From Actinacidiphila guanduensis (GTDB taxonomy: Bacteria; Actinomycetota; Actinomycetes; Streptomycetales; Streptomycetaceae), in the NCBI RefSeq assembly GCF_900103985.1, contig NZ_FNIE01000002.1, positions 1 through 64,000 on the forward strand: 64,000 nucleotides of DNA, given 5' to 3'. Position 1 is the first letter of the stretch. Each line of letters opens with the position of its first letter. Below are positions 8,643 to 18,038 of this stretch, one piece after another. The translations under genes and the position numbers were made by a program. Below the pieces are notes generated by a model. The model had not been told where the DNA came from. It ran no database searches and worked only from the letters and a program-made list of their open reading frames with translations.

Positions 8643-9521
8643 TCAGCGGGCGAGCAGGTCGCGGAGCACCGCGGTGACCTCGGCGGGCGCCTCCTCGGGC
8701 ATGAAGTGGCCGCGGTCGAGGGTGAGGTGGACGAGGTCGCCGGACCACCGCTGCCACAGCGCGCGGGCGTCGTAGCCGAGGGCGGCCCCCCAGTCCTGCT
8801 GGATCACGGTGACCGGCATCGCCAGCCGGGCGCCGCGCTCGCGGTCGACCAGGTCGTGCGCGAGGTCGATGGTCGCCGAGGCGCGGTAGTCCGCCACGAT
8901 CGAGGGCACCGCGGCGCGGCTCGCCCGCAGGTATTCCGCCCGCGCCTGCGGTCCGATCGCCTCCGGGTCCCGCGTCCAGGCGTCCAGGAAGTACCCGAAG
9001 AAGTCGTCGGGGGCCGCGGCGATCATCTTCTCGGGCAGGCCGGGCGGCTGGGCCATCAGGTACAGGTGGAAGCCGACGGCTGCCGCGGTGCCGTGCAGGG
9101 CGTCCCACATCTCCGGTGTGGGCAGCACGTCGAGGCATCCCAGGTGGCTCACCCGGTCGGGGTGGTCCAGCCCCGCCCGGAAGGCGACCAGCGCCCCGCG
9201 GTCGTGCCCGACCAGGGCGAAGCGTCCGAAGCCGAGGGCGTCGGCGAGCGCCACCACGTCGGCGGCCATCGTCCGCTTCGCGTACACCTCCGGCCCGCTC
9301 GTCTCGGGCTTCCCGCTGCCGCCGTATCCCCGCAGGTCGGGGCAGATCACGGTGTGCTCGCGCGCCAGCTCGGCGGCGACGTGCCGCCACATCAGGTGGG
9401 TCTGCGGGAATCCGTGCAGCAGGACGACGGGGCTGCCCTCACCCCCCACGGCCACCCTGAGCGCGACGCCTTCGGCGACGTCCACGTGCCGATACGCGAA
9501 GCCGGGGATGCGGGGTTCCAT
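8643..9521 (-). CDS. Alpha/beta hydrolase, haloacetate dehalogenase/epoxide hydrolase-like
   Basis: A 292-residue cytoplasmic alpha/beta hydrolase with an Asp nucleophile: D107 in VGHDRGA, D131 in CLDVLPT and H272 in RGHFMPEEAP form the triad; HGFPQTH provides the oxyanion region. The pattern is that of haloacetate (fluoroacetate) dehalogenases. Of the residues that bind carboxylate and halide in the well-studied Rhodopseudomonas enzyme, the first Arg (DR) and the His are kept, but from memory of that alignment the second Arg is Leu, the Trp is Leu and the Tyr is Thr here. That argues against efficient defluorination and for another ester, halide or epoxide substrate. The ATG at 9521 follows GAGGAG. 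It is a single-gene unit next to repeat DNA. Confidence 0.88.
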   Translation of the reverse strand: MEPRIPGFAYRHVDVAEGVALRVAVGGEGSPVVLLHGFPQTHLMWRHVAAELAREHTVICPDLRGYGGSGKPETSGPEVYAKRTMAADVVALADALGFGRFALVGHDRGALVAFRAGLDHPDRVSHLGCLDVLPTPEMWDALHGTAAAVGFHLYLMAQPPGLPEKMIAAAPDDFFGYFLDAWTRDPEAIGPQARAEYLRASRAAVPSIVADYRASATIDLAHDLVDRERGARLAMPVTVIQQDWGAALGYDARALWQRWSGDLVHLTLDRGHFMPEEAPAEVTAVLRDLLAR

Positions 9522-9648
9522 GAGGTTCTCCTCGTGACGGGGTCCGGGTGAGGAGCCTGCCGCGGCCGAATCAGTGCCGAATCAGTCCCACCCAACCGCC
9601 CAAAGGGGCCGCACCCCTCCGCCCCGGACCTTCCCCCGTCCCGGCGGG

Positions 9649-10010
9649 CCGCGCAGTTCCTCCCCCAGAGGGGGCATCCCGCCGTAGGGGTTCGCCGCCG
9701 TGGCCGACTGCCGCGCCATTGTGGCTGGTCGCGCAGTTCCCCGCGCCCCTTTCGGGTTCCCGTCTGCCCGACGGGGGTCCGATGCCGTCGCAAGGACGGT
9801 GGCCTCTTCTGGGGGTGCTGCCCCCTCTGGGGGAGCAGTTCCCCGCGCCCCTGAGGTGCTCGCCCTGGGCGCGAAGGGCGAGGTTTTTCAGGGGCGCGGG
9901 GAACTGCGCGACAAGCCCAAAGCCGGGCTGGGGGCGGGAACGCGCAGAAGCACCTACGGCGAGTAGCCGTTTCTTGGGGGCGCGAGGAACTGCGCGGCCA
10001 GCCCAAAGCC
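9649..10010. repeat. Dispersed intergenic repeat cluster, copy 2
   Basis: The 565-bp gap between the divergent hydrolase and SARP genes holds no gene. It contains GCGCAGTTCCCCGCGCCCC and its inverse GGGGCGCGGGGAACTGCGCG several times, plus GGGGGTCCGATGCCGTCG and copies of CCCAAAGCCGGGCTG. The words are those of the 4733-5157 cluster in a different order, as expected of a mosaic repeat family. Confidence 0.7.
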
Positions 10011-10086
10011 CGGCTGCGGCCCGGGGCGGACGCGAACGGCCCACCCCGACCCGCTCCGTAAAAAAGAGTGCGGCAGGGTGGGAGGC

Positions 10087-12555
10087 ATGGCGCAGCCAAC
10101 CCTCGGGGTTCTGGGAGCCGTCGTGGCCTGGGGGCACGACGGGGCCGAGCTGGGGCTCAAGGGGAAGCGGCAGCGGGCGGTACTGGCGCGGCTGGTGGTC
10201 GCGCGGCGCCGGGTCGTACCTGTGCGGCGGCTCGTCGCGGAGTTGTGGGCGGAGCCCGGACCGGGAGCGGTGGGCGCCCTGCAGACCTTCGTCGGGGAGC
10301 TGCGGAAGGCGCTGGAGCCGGACCGTCCCCCGAGAGCCCCGGCGAAACTGCTCGTCACGGAGGGCCCCGGATACGCCTTGCGCCTGGCGCCCGACGCCGT
10401 GGACGCCTGGCGGTTCGAGGACGCCGTCGCGGCAGCGGCGAAGGCACCGCCCGAGCAGGCACGCGAGCGTCTCACCGAAGCGCTGGCGCTCTGGCGCGGC
10501 CCCGCCTACGCCGACTTCGCACACGAGGAGTGGGCCCGGGCCGACCGCTCCCGCCTCGCGGAACTGCGGCTGCGCGCCGTGGAGGAGCGGGCCGGGGCCC
10601 AGCTCGCGCTCGGCCTCGCCGCCGAGGCCGTACCGGACCTCGACGCCCACGTCGCCGAGCACCCCTGGCGCGAGGACGCCTGGCGGCTGCTGGCGCTCGC
10701 CCTCTACCGCTCGGCCCGGCAGGGCGAGGCGCTGGCCGTGCTGCGCCGGGCCCGCGAGGCCCTGGTCGACGGGCTCGGCGTCGATCCCGGCCCGGCCCTG
10801 CGCCGGCTGGAGGCGGACGTCCTCGCCCAGGACCCGCGCCTGGACGAGCCGCCGGGGGCCGCCGCGCGGGCGGCCCGCCTGTGGACGAGGGCCGCCGAGG
10901 CGTACGACCGTGCGGTCGCGGCAGGCGCCCGGGCCCGGCTGGAGTCCACGGTCGGCCTCATCCGCAACCTCGCGGTGACCGGCGGCGACGGCCTCGCCGC
11001 GGCCCGCGAGCACCGCCTGCCGGCGATCCGCGCGGCCGAGGAGTTCGGCGACCCCGTGCTCACCGCCCGGGTGATCGGGGCGTACGACGTCCCCGCGATC
11101 TGGCCGCGCAGCGACGACCCGGACCAGGCCGCGCAGATCGTCGCCGCGGCCGAACGCACCCTCGCCGCGCTCCCCCGCACCCCCGCACACACCGCGCTCC
11201 GCTGTCGCCTCCTCACCACGATCGCCCTGGAATCCCGCGCCACCCCGTCCACCCCCACCCCCGAAGAACCGAGCCCGGCCGCCCAAGAACCGAGGCCCGC
11301 CGAGCCCCACGGACCCGAGCCCGAAACCTACGGCTCCGCGCCCGACGCGCTCCTCGGAAAGGACCTCGCCCCCACCCCCGAGCAGTCAGCACCGACCGAC
11401 CCCCACCACACCCGGCCCGAGCCGCGCGGCTCTACGCACAAGCCGAGCCCCGAACGCGCCCCCATCCCCGAAGAACCGGGCGCGGCCGAGCCCCACGGCA
11501 CCGCACCCGAAACACACGGCTCCCCGCACAGCGCGGACCCGACGACCGCGCCCGCCACCGCCGAAGAACCGGTGCCCGCCGAACTCCGCAACGCCCCGCC
11601 CCCAGCACGCGGCTCCGCGCGCGACGGGTCCGCTGCCGATCCCGCGGCGGCCCGGGCGCGCGGTCGCGGAAGCGAGCCGTCCCGCGGGTACGGAGGCGAA
11701 CCGTCCAAGGGTGGGCCGGGCGGGGCGGGTTCGGGTGAGGGGCGTGCGGGGTGGGCGGCTCGGGAGGCCGAGGCCATCGCGCGGCGGCTGGACGATCCCG
11801 CGTTGCTCGCTTTCGCGCTCAACGGTGTGTTCGTGCAGTCCTGCGGGCGGGCCGGGCTGGCCGGGCGGCGGGACGAGGTGGGGGCCGAGCTGGTCGGACT
11901 CGCCGCGCGGTACGGCCTGGTGACGTACGAGGTGCTGGGTCACCTGATCCGGATGCAGGCGCGGTCCGCGCTGGACGACCTGCCCGGCGCGGACGGGCAC
12001 GCGGCGGCGGTGGACGCGCTCGCCGAGCGGTACGAGTTGCCGCTCGCGGGCGTGTTCACGCGGTGGTACCGGGCGATGCGGGTGGCTGCGGGCCCCGATG
12101 CGGGGGCGGCGGAGGCGGCGTACCGCGAGGCCGCGGCGGCGCTGGCGGGTTCCGGGATGCCCGGCGTCGAGCGGGGACTGCTCCCCCTGGCCCTGCTCAG
12201 CCTGCGGCTCCGCCCCGGGTCCTTCGCGAGCGCCGTGCCGTACCTGCGGGCCGACCACGACTTCGGGCCGTACCGACGCTGGGTGGAGCCGCTGCTGCGG
12301 CTCGCCGCCGGGCGGACCGGGCAGGCGCGGGCCGCGCTCGACGCCCTGCCGGAGCCGCCGGCCGACCTCTTCTACGAGGCCCTGTGCTGCCTGCAGATCG
12401 CGGCCGCCCTCGAACTCGGCGCGCTGCCGCGGCTACGGCAGGCACGGGACCGTCTGGCCCCAGCCGCGGGCCAACTCGCGGGCGCGGGCAGCGCGGTCCT
12501 CACCCTGGGCCCCGTAGACGCCTGGCTCGCCGCCGCCGACCGGGCCCTCGGCTGA
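10087..12555 (+). CDS. SARP/AfsR-type regulator with a low-complexity repeat insertion
   Basis: An 822-residue transcription factor. Residues about 1-95 form an OmpR-like winged-helix DNA-binding domain (GLKGKRQRAVLARLVVARRRVV, LQTFVGELRKAL) and about 100-250 a bacterial transcriptional activation domain (AYADFAHEEWARAD, HPWREDAWRLLALALYRSARQGEALAVLRRAR). No NB-ARC ATPase follows, unlike AfsR; the C-terminus is a helical-repeat region. That region is split by a Pro/Glu-rich stretch at about residues 390-555 made of imperfect 30-residue repeats, after which the helical region resumes (AREAEAIARRLDDPALLAFALNG). I choose the ATG at 10087; a GTG three codons upstream is possible. Such regulators often control secondary metabolism, but no biosynthetic cluster is adjacent. 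Confidence 0.88.
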   Translation: MAQPTLGVLGAVVAWGHDGAELGLKGKRQRAVLARLVVARRRVVPVRRLVAELWAEPGPGAVGALQTFVGELRKALEPDRPPRAPAKLLVTEGPGYALRLAPDAVDAWRFEDAVAAAAKAPPEQARERLTEALALWRGPAYADFAHEEWARADRSRLAELRLRAVEERAGAQLALGLAAEAVPDLDAHVAEHPWREDAWRLLALALYRSARQGEALAVLRRAREALVDGLGVDPGPALRRLEADVLAQDPRLDEPPGAAARAARLWTRAAEAYDRAVAAGARARLESTVGLIRNLAVTGGDGLAAAREHRLPAIRAAEEFGDPVLTARVIGAYDVPAIWPRSDDPDQAAQIVAAAERTLAALPRTPAHTALRCRLLTTIALESRATPSTPTPEEPSPAAQEPRPAEPHGPEPETYGSAPDALLGKDLAPTPEQSAPTDPHHTRPEPRGSTHKPSPERAPIPEEPGAAEPHGTAPETHGSPHSADPTTAPATAEEPVPAELRNAPPPARGSARDGSAADPAAARARGRGSEPSRGYGGEPSKGGPGGAGSGEGRAGWAAREAEAIARRLDDPALLAFALNGVFVQSCGRAGLAGRRDEVGAELVGLAARYGLVTYEVLGHLIRMQARSALDDLPGADGHAAAVDALAERYELPLAGVFTRWYRAMRVAAGPDAGAAEAAYREAAAALAGSGMPGVERGLLPLALLSLRLRPGSFASAVPYLRADHDFGPYRRWVEPLLRLAAGRTGQARAALDALPEPPADLFYEALCCLQIAAALELGALPRLRQARDRLAPAAGQLAGAGSAVLTLGPVDAWLAAADRALG
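11254..11640 (+). repeat. In-frame degenerate 90-bp repeats inside the SARP gene
   Basis: About four imperfect units encode P-[TI]-P-E-E-P...AEPHG...PET.GS. Units at 11371-11460 and 11461-11550 are exactly 90 bp (30 codons); the unit at 11254 is 117 bp, and a weaker one begins at 11551. All keep the reading frame, so the array lengthens the protein without breaking it. Confidence 0.75.
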
Positions 12556-13241
12556 GCCTCGCTTCCAGAGCCTCGCCGCAGCACCCCGGAGCCGCGTCTC
12601 GCCATCACCTCCACCACCGGCAACGGGTCCACCTCGCCCTCGCCGTTCCCAGCCGCAGGCCGGTCGGTGGCTTTGGGGGTGCCCCCGGCGCCCAGGGGTG
12701 TACGGAGCCCGCTTCGAGCACGAAGGGCAAGGTCAGGGGCGCTGGGCGTACCCCCAGGCGAAGCTCCGGGGGAGGAGCCGCGCGACCAGCCACAACGTCC
12801 CCGCAACGGCAACGGCACCCGCGAGGCCGGGGCGGACAGGCTGCCGTCAGTGCCACCCAACCCCCGCAACCGGCGACGGCGTGCCGGAGGCAGGCGGGTG
12901 CCGTCAAGAAGTCGTGAGCACCCACAGTCTGCTCGGCCGTGCTCCAGCTGTGCGCGGGTGCCGCGCACCGTGATTGCCGCCTCCGCGGCGGGTGCGAGGT
13001 CGAGGTCCCCTCCCCCAGGCGGGCGACCGGCGCATGGAAGGCGGTCCGAGGTCCGCGGCACCGCCGTACCTGGTCCACGGGGTCGTCGTCCGGGGCGAGG
13101 GCCGGACGGCGTCTCGGATTCCCTATCTGGTATCTGGTACATGGACGGCCCTTCCCAGGGCAGTCACGACGCAAGGTGGCCGGCGGCAGCACCCGCCGGA
13201 CGGAATGGCCGGTGTCCCCTCCCGGCCGCAGGGAGGCCGGA
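12556..13241. other. Gene-free gap with repeat cluster, copy 3
   Basis: These 686 bp between the SARP and SDR genes hold no ORF I trust. From about 12672 to 12790 lie words of the dispersed repeat family (GGGGGTGCCCCCGGCGCCC, TACCCCCAGGCGAAGCTCC, a diverged GCGCGACCAGCC). The promoter-proximal part contains TATCTGGTATCTGGTACATGG-like direct repeats around 13123-13142, a possible promoter or operator of the SDR gene. Confidence 0.5.
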
Positions 13242-14015
13242 ATGGATCTGGGACTCGCGGGGCGCGTGGCACTGGTGTGCGCCTCGACCGGCGGGCTCGG
13301 ACTCGCCAGCGCGCAGGCACTGGCGGCCGAGGGCGCCGCGGTGGCCGTCACCGGCCGCCGGGGCGAGGTCGCGGCCGGGATCGCCGCGGGCATGGAGCAG
13401 GCGGTCGGCATCGGCGCGGACCTGCTCGCCCCCGGCGCACCCGACGCGCTGGTCGACCAGGTCACGGCCGCGCTCGGCCCGATCGACGTCCTGGTGCTCA
13501 ACGGACCGGGCCCCGCCCCCGGCACCGCCGCCGACCTGGACCCGCAAGGGCTCGCCGCGGCCGTGGAGCGGCTGGTGGCCCCTCATGTGGCCCTGGTGCG
13601 CAGGGTGCTGCCGGGGATGCGCGAGCGCGGGTTCGGCCGCATCGTGGCGATCGGCTCCAGCGGGATCGTCTCGCCGCTGGCGCACCTGGTGTCCTCGAAC
13701 GCGGCCCGGGCCGCCCTGGCCGGCTACCTGAAGACGCTGGCCGGCGAGGTCGCCGCGGACGGCGTCACCGTCAACCTGGCGCTGCCGGGACGGATCGCGA
13801 CCGAGCGGGTGGCGGGCCTGGACCGGCAGGCCGCCGAGCGCACCGGGCGCGACGCCGCGCAGGTGCGGGCGGCGGCCGAGGCGTCCATTCCGGCGGGGAG
13901 GTACGGCACGCCCGAGGAGTTCGGTGCCCTCGTGGCCTTTCTCAGCAGCGCCCGCGCCTCGTACGTCACCGGCACCGCCGTCCGCTGCGACGGCGGGCTC
14001 GTCGGCAGCCTATGA
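13242..14015 (+). CDS. Short-chain dehydrogenase/reductase family protein with atypical active site
   Basis: A 257-residue Rossmann-fold oxidoreductase. The N-terminal nucleotide loop (ALVCASTGGLGLASAQ) and the C-terminal segment (SSARASYVTGTAVRCDGG) are clear, and it resembles 3-oxoacyl-ACP reductases. The catalytic Ser (IGSSG) is present, but the usual Tyr-x-x-x-Lys is replaced by S-N-A-A-R, a variant seen in a subgroup of FabG-like proteins. The ATG at 13242 has a GGGAGG site. It is convergent with the FAH-family gene, so it is not in that operon. Confidence 0.9.
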   Translation: MDLGLAGRVALVCASTGGLGLASAQALAAEGAAVAVTGRRGEVAAGIAAGMEQAVGIGADLLAPGAPDALVDQVTAALGPIDVLVLNGPGPAPGTAADLDPQGLAAAVERLVAPHVALVRRVLPGMRERGFGRIVAIGSSGIVSPLAHLVSSNAARAALAGYLKTLAGEVAADGVTVNLALPGRIATERVAGLDRQAAERTGRDAAQVRAAAEASIPAGRYGTPEEFGALVAFLSSARASYVTGTAVRCDGGLVGSL

Positions 14016-14117
14016 CGCGGCACCGCCCCCACCCCGCCCGCAGCACCCGGACCGCCATCCCGGGCCCACCGCACGTGCCGGACCGCCGGAGCTACCGGGA
14101 CCGCTGGACCGCCGGCC

Positions 14118-14972
14118 TTAACTCCGCCCGGAGACCACCGGGTTGGTGAGGACGCCGATGCCGGGGATGCGGCACTCGGCGGTGTCGCCCGCGGCGATCA
14201 CCGCCGCGCCCGGGGTGCCGGAGGAGATGATGTCGCCCGGGTGGAGCGGCATCATCGCGCTGTGGAAGGCGATCAGGTGCGCGGGGCCGAAGATCATGTG
14301 CGCCACCGTGTCGGCCCGCCTGACCTCGCCGTCCACGACGGTGGCGACCTCGATGGCGGCCAGTGAGCCGAACCGCTCCAGCACCTCGCCGATCGGTGTG
14401 ATGCCGGGGCCGAAGGAGAAGAAGCCCGGGAAGTTCTTCGACCGGGTCAGGAAGCGCGGGTTGCGCTGCAGGATGTCCTCGGCGGTCTGGTCGAGCACGG
14501 GGACCACGCCCCACAGGGCGCCGATCGCGTCCGCCTCCGCCACATCGCGGGTCGGCCGGCCGATGACGAGGCCGAGTTCGGCCTCCGCGGTGACCCGCTC
14601 GCTCTGCGCGGGCAGTGGGATCGGCTCGCCGGGGCCGATGACGGTGTGGTCGGCCTTGATGAAGGACGCCGGCTCGTCGGGGTGGACGGCCGACAGGTCG
14701 TCCGCGTGGGCGCGGTAGTTGAGGCCGATGCCCCAGATCTTGTGCGGCCTGCGGTAGGGCGCGGTGAATTCCCGGCCCTCGGCCGGTGCGAAGCGCGCGG
14801 TGGGAGTGGCCCGCACCCGGTCGGTGAACTCCCCCGGCGGCACGGCCGCGATGACGTCCAGCGCCCCGCCGCCGATCGGCTCGGCGAGGTCGGTGAGCCG
14901 CACCAGACCGCGCGGCGGGTCGAGGGCCACGGCGATCTCCTCGCCGCCCTCCAGGATCGTGGCCAACTGCAT
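14118..14972 (-). CDS. Fumarylacetoacetate hydrolase (FAH) family protein
   Basis: A 284-residue member of the FAH superfamily, metal-dependent enzymes that hydrolyse, hydrate or decarboxylate 2-oxo or 2,4-dioxo acids. Family motifs are WGIGLNYRAHADD, the metal-binding acidic pair in TAEAELGLVIGR, the acid in VLDQTAED, the SKNFPGFFSFGPG segment and the end PGDIISSGTPG. The ATG at 14972 has an AGGAG site; a GTG nine codons earlier has none. It starts 90 bp after the stop of the FAD/Fe-S dehydrogenase and is probably cotranscribed with it, suggesting a hydroxyacid is oxidised to a 2-oxo acid and then cleaved or isomerised. Confidence 0.92.
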   Translation of the reverse strand: MQLATILEGGEEIAVALDPPRGLVRLTDLAEPIGGGALDVIAAVPPGEFTDRVRATPTARFAPAEGREFTAPYRRPHKIWGIGLNYRAHADDLSAVHPDEPASFIKADHTVIGPGEPIPLPAQSERVTAEAELGLVIGRPTRDVAEADAIGALWGVVPVLDQTAEDILQRNPRFLTRSKNFPGFFSFGPGITPIGEVLERFGSLAAIEVATVVDGEVRRADTVAHMIFGPAHLIAFHSAMMPLHPGDIISSGTPGAAVIAAGDTAECRIPGIGVLTNPVVSGRS

Positions 14973-15062
14973 GGGGACAACTCCTGGTTGCGGGTTCACT
15001 GGTGGGCCGGGTACGGGTCCGCGTTCCTTGTGCCGGTCGGCGTTTGCAGCTGCCGATCCGCC

Positions 15063-17858
15063 CTACTCCTGCCGGGAGGCGAGAAGTTCGGCCAGGTGGA
15101 GGGCCGGGCGGTGGGCGAGGTGGTCGAGTTGGGTGCGGCAGGAGAAGCCGTCGGCCAGCAACACCGTGCCGGGGCCCGCCGCGCGGACCGCGGGCAGCAG
15201 CGCGGTGTCCGCCACGGCCGCCGACACCTCGTAGTGGCCCTTCTCCATACCGAAGTTGCCCGCCAGTCCGCAGCAGCCGCCGACCGCGGCCACCTCGGCG
15301 CCGGCCTTACGCAGCAGGCCCGCGTCGGCGTCCCAGCCGAGCACCGCGTGCTGGTGGCAGTGCGGTTGGGCCACCGCCTGGACGCCGGTGAGGTCCGGCG
15401 GCCGCCAGCCGGGTGTGACGGCGAGCAGTTCGGCGAGCGTCCTGGTGGCGGCGACCACCCGGGCCGCGCGCGGGTCGTCGGGCAGGAGCGCGGCGACCTC
15501 GTCCCGCAGCACCGCGGTGCACGAGGGCTCCAGGCCGACGATCGGCCAGCCGGCGTCCAGGGCCGGCTGCAAGGCGTCCAGGCTGCGCCGCAACTGGGCT
15601 TTCGCGCCGTCGAGTTGGCCGGTGGAGATCCAGGTCAGGCCGCAGCACACCGCGCGGTCGGTGAGGTGCACCGCGTAGCCGGCGTCCTCCAGCACGCGGA
15701 CGGCGGCCTGCCCGACCTGCGGCGAGAGGTGGTCGGTGAAGGTGTCCGCCCACAGCAGCACCGGGGTGCGGCCGGTACCGCCGGCGGGGGCGCGGCCGGC
15801 GAACCAGCGGCGGAAGGTGCGGCGGGCCAGGCGCGGCAGCGGGCGGCGCCGGTCGATGCCGCCGCCCCACCGCGCGAGCGCGGCCACGGGCGGCAGCGCG
15901 AGCAGCGCGTTGAGCGGGCCGGCCAGCGGCGCGGCCGCCCGCAGCAGGCGGGGCAGCCGGCCGAGCGCGTAGTGGCTGCGCGGCCGCAGCCGGCCGCGGT
16001 ACTTCTGGTGCAGCACCTCGGCCTTGTAGGCGGCCATGTCCACCCCGGCCGGGCAGTCCGAGGAGCAGCCCTTGCAGGACAGGCACAGGTCGAGCGACTC
16101 GGCGACCTCCGGGGCGCGCCAGCCGGCCGGGCCGAGGCTGCCGCCGGCCAGTTCCTGGAGCACGCGGGCGCGGCCGCGGGTGGAGTCCTTCTCGTCGCGC
16201 GTGGCCAGGTAGGACGGGCACATCACGCCGCCGGTCGCGGTGGTGTCGGCCCGGCACTTGGCGACGCCGACGCAGCGGTGCACGGCCGTGGCGAAGTCGC
16301 CGCGGTCGTGCGGGAGGGCCAGGGCCAGCCGGCCGGGCGGGGAGGCGGCGGCCGGCACCCGCAGGTCGGCGTCGAGCGGGCGGGGGCGGACGATGACGCC
16401 CGGATTGAGCACGTCGGCGGGGTCGAACAGGTGCTTCACCGCGGCCATCGTGTCGATGGCCGCGGCCGAGTACATGTGCGGCAGCAGGGCGCCGCGGGCC
16501 CGGCCGTCGCCGTGCTCGCCGGACATCGAACCGCCGTGCCGCCCGGCGAGTTCGGCGGCCTCGTGCAGGAACTCCCGGAAGACGGCGGGCCTTTCGGCGA
16601 ACGGGAAGTCGATCCGCACGTGCAGGCAGCCGTCTCCGAAGTGCCCGTACATCAGCCCGTCCAGGCCGTGCCGGCCCATCAGGGTCCTCAACTCCCGGAT
16701 GTAGCCGCCCAGTCGCTGCGGCGGCACCGCGGAGTCCTCCCAGCCGGGCCAGGCCGGCGCGCCCGCCGGGGTGCGGCCGCCCAGGCCCGCGCCGTCCTCC
16801 CTGATCCGCCACAGCGCGCGGGCAGCCGGGCCGGTGACGACGGCGGAGTCCAGGCAGCCGGTGGCCGCGGCCAGCCGGCCGGCCGCGGCCACCGCCGCCG
16901 CCTCGCTCTCGCCGCCGGTCTCCGCGAACAGCCAGCCGCCGCCGCGCGGCAGCCCCGCGGGCACCGCGGCGGCCCCCCGCCGGGCGCGCACCACCTCCAC
17001 CAGCCGGGCGTCCATGCCCTCCAGGGCGATCGGGCGGTGCGGCAGCACCGCGGGCGCGTGGTCGGCGGCCTCGGCCATGTCGGCGTAGCCGAGCACGGCG
17101 AGCGCGGTGTGCCGGGGCGGCCGCACCAGCCGCACGGTGGCCTCCAGCAGCAGGGCGAGGGTGCCTTCGGTGCCGACGAGGAAGCGGGCGAGGCCGGCGC
17201 CGTTCTCCGGCAGCAGGTGCTCCATGGCGTAGCCGGACGCCTGGCGCGGCAGACGGCCGAACTCGGTGCGGATCAGGGCGAGACGGTCGCGTACGAGGGT
17301 GTCGAGGGCTGTTCGCAGGGCGGGTTCGGGGGCGGCGGCGGTCATCCGGGTGCCGGTGCCGGTGAGCAGGTCGAGGTCCACGACGTTGTCGGCGCTGCGG
17401 CCGTACGCCAGCGCGCGGGCCCCGCAGGCGTTGTTGCCGAGCGCGCCGCCGACGGTGGCCCGCGCGTGCGTGGACGGGTCGGGCCCGAAGCGCAGGCCGT
17501 ACGGCGCGGCGGCCGCGGTCACGGCGTCCAGGACGGCGCCGGGCTGCACCACCGCGGTGCGCTCCTCGGGGTCCACCCGCAGCACCTTGCCCATGTGCCG
17601 GGAGAAGTCCAGGACGATGCCGGGGCCGACGGCGTTGCCGGCGATCGAGGTGCCCGCGCCCCGGGCGGTCAGCGGCACGCCCCGCGCGCGGCACACCTCG
17701 AGGGCGGCCGCCACCTCGTCCGCGTGCCGCGGGAAGACGACGGCCTGCGGCAGCACGCGGTAGTTCGAGGCGTCCGAGGAGTACTCCGCGAGGCGGCGCG
17801 ACCCCGTCTCCACGTGTCGCACCCCCGCGCGCCCGAGCTCCTCCTTCACCCCGCTCAC
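15063..17858 (-). CDS. FAD-linked oxidase fused to Fe-S/CCG domain (YdiJ-like D-2-hydroxyacid dehydrogenase)
   Basis: A 931-residue flavo-iron-sulfur dehydrogenase. Residues about 30-220 form a VAO/PCMH-type FAD domain (ARGAGTSIAGNA at 66-75, GNNACGARALAYGRSADNV), followed by the FAD-oxidase C-terminal domain to about 500. The second half has ferredoxin-like Cys motifs (C-V-G-V-A-K-C...MCPSY around 525-545; CLSCKGCSSDCP near 589-600) and two CCG segments (RAVCCGLTW, GGCCGLAGNFGMEKGHYEVS). This single-chain GlcD-GlcF fusion matches YdiJ, which oxidises D-2-hydroxyglutarate-type acids and passes electrons to the respiratory chain. The GTG at 17858 follows GGAGGAGGGTGAC. It leads an operon with the FAH-family gene. 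Confidence 0.92.
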   Translation of the reverse strand: MSGVKEELGRAGVRHVETGSRRLAEYSSDASNYRVLPQAVVFPRHADEVAAALEVCRARGVPLTARGAGTSIAGNAVGPGIVLDFSRHMGKVLRVDPEERTAVVQPGAVLDAVTAAAAPYGLRFGPDPSTHARATVGGALGNNACGARALAYGRSADNVVDLDLLTGTGTRMTAAAPEPALRTALDTLVRDRLALIRTEFGRLPRQASGYAMEHLLPENGAGLARFLVGTEGTLALLLEATVRLVRPPRHTALAVLGYADMAEAADHAPAVLPHRPIALEGMDARLVEVVRARRGAAAVPAGLPRGGGWLFAETGGESEAAAVAAAGRLAAATGCLDSAVVTGPAARALWRIREDGAGLGGRTPAGAPAWPGWEDSAVPPQRLGGYIRELRTLMGRHGLDGLMYGHFGDGCLHVRIDFPFAERPAVFREFLHEAAELAGRHGGSMSGEHGDGRARGALLPHMYSAAAIDTMAAVKHLFDPADVLNPGVIVRPRPLDADLRVPAAASPPGRLALALPHDRGDFATAVHRCVGVAKCRADTTATGGVMCPSYLATRDEKDSTRGRARVLQELAGGSLGPAGWRAPEVAESLDLCLSCKGCSSDCPAGVDMAAYKAEVLHQKYRGRLRPRSHYALGRLPRLLRAAAPLAGPLNALLALPPVAALARWGGGIDRRRPLPRLARRTFRRWFAGRAPAGGTGRTPVLLWADTFTDHLSPQVGQAAVRVLEDAGYAVHLTDRAVCCGLTWISTGQLDGAKAQLRRSLDALQPALDAGWPIVGLEPSCTAVLRDEVAALLPDDPRAARVVAATRTLAELLAVTPGWRPPDLTGVQAVAQPHCHQHAVLGWDADAGLLRKAGAEVAAVGGCCGLAGNFGMEKGHYEVSAAVADTALLPAVRAAGPGTVLLADGFSCRTQLDHLAHRPALHLAELLASRQE

Positions 17859-18038
17859 GTCACCCTCCTCACCGCGCCGCCGATCCAGCGGACACCGTAT
17901 GCCACACACGCGCCGGGTGATCCGTACGGCGGCACCCTCCACGCCCACGGGCACGGCTTACCGAGGCGAGCATCCGCGCCGTGTGCGCCCGCCCCACCGT
18001 GACACGGCGGGACCCTCTCCCCCGTGTGCGCCGCGCGG

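Noticed and set aside
14646..18002. A 1118-codon plus-strand frame opposite the FAD/Fe-S dehydrogenase
   Set aside because: Shadow of a well-conserved gene; no coding signal of its own.
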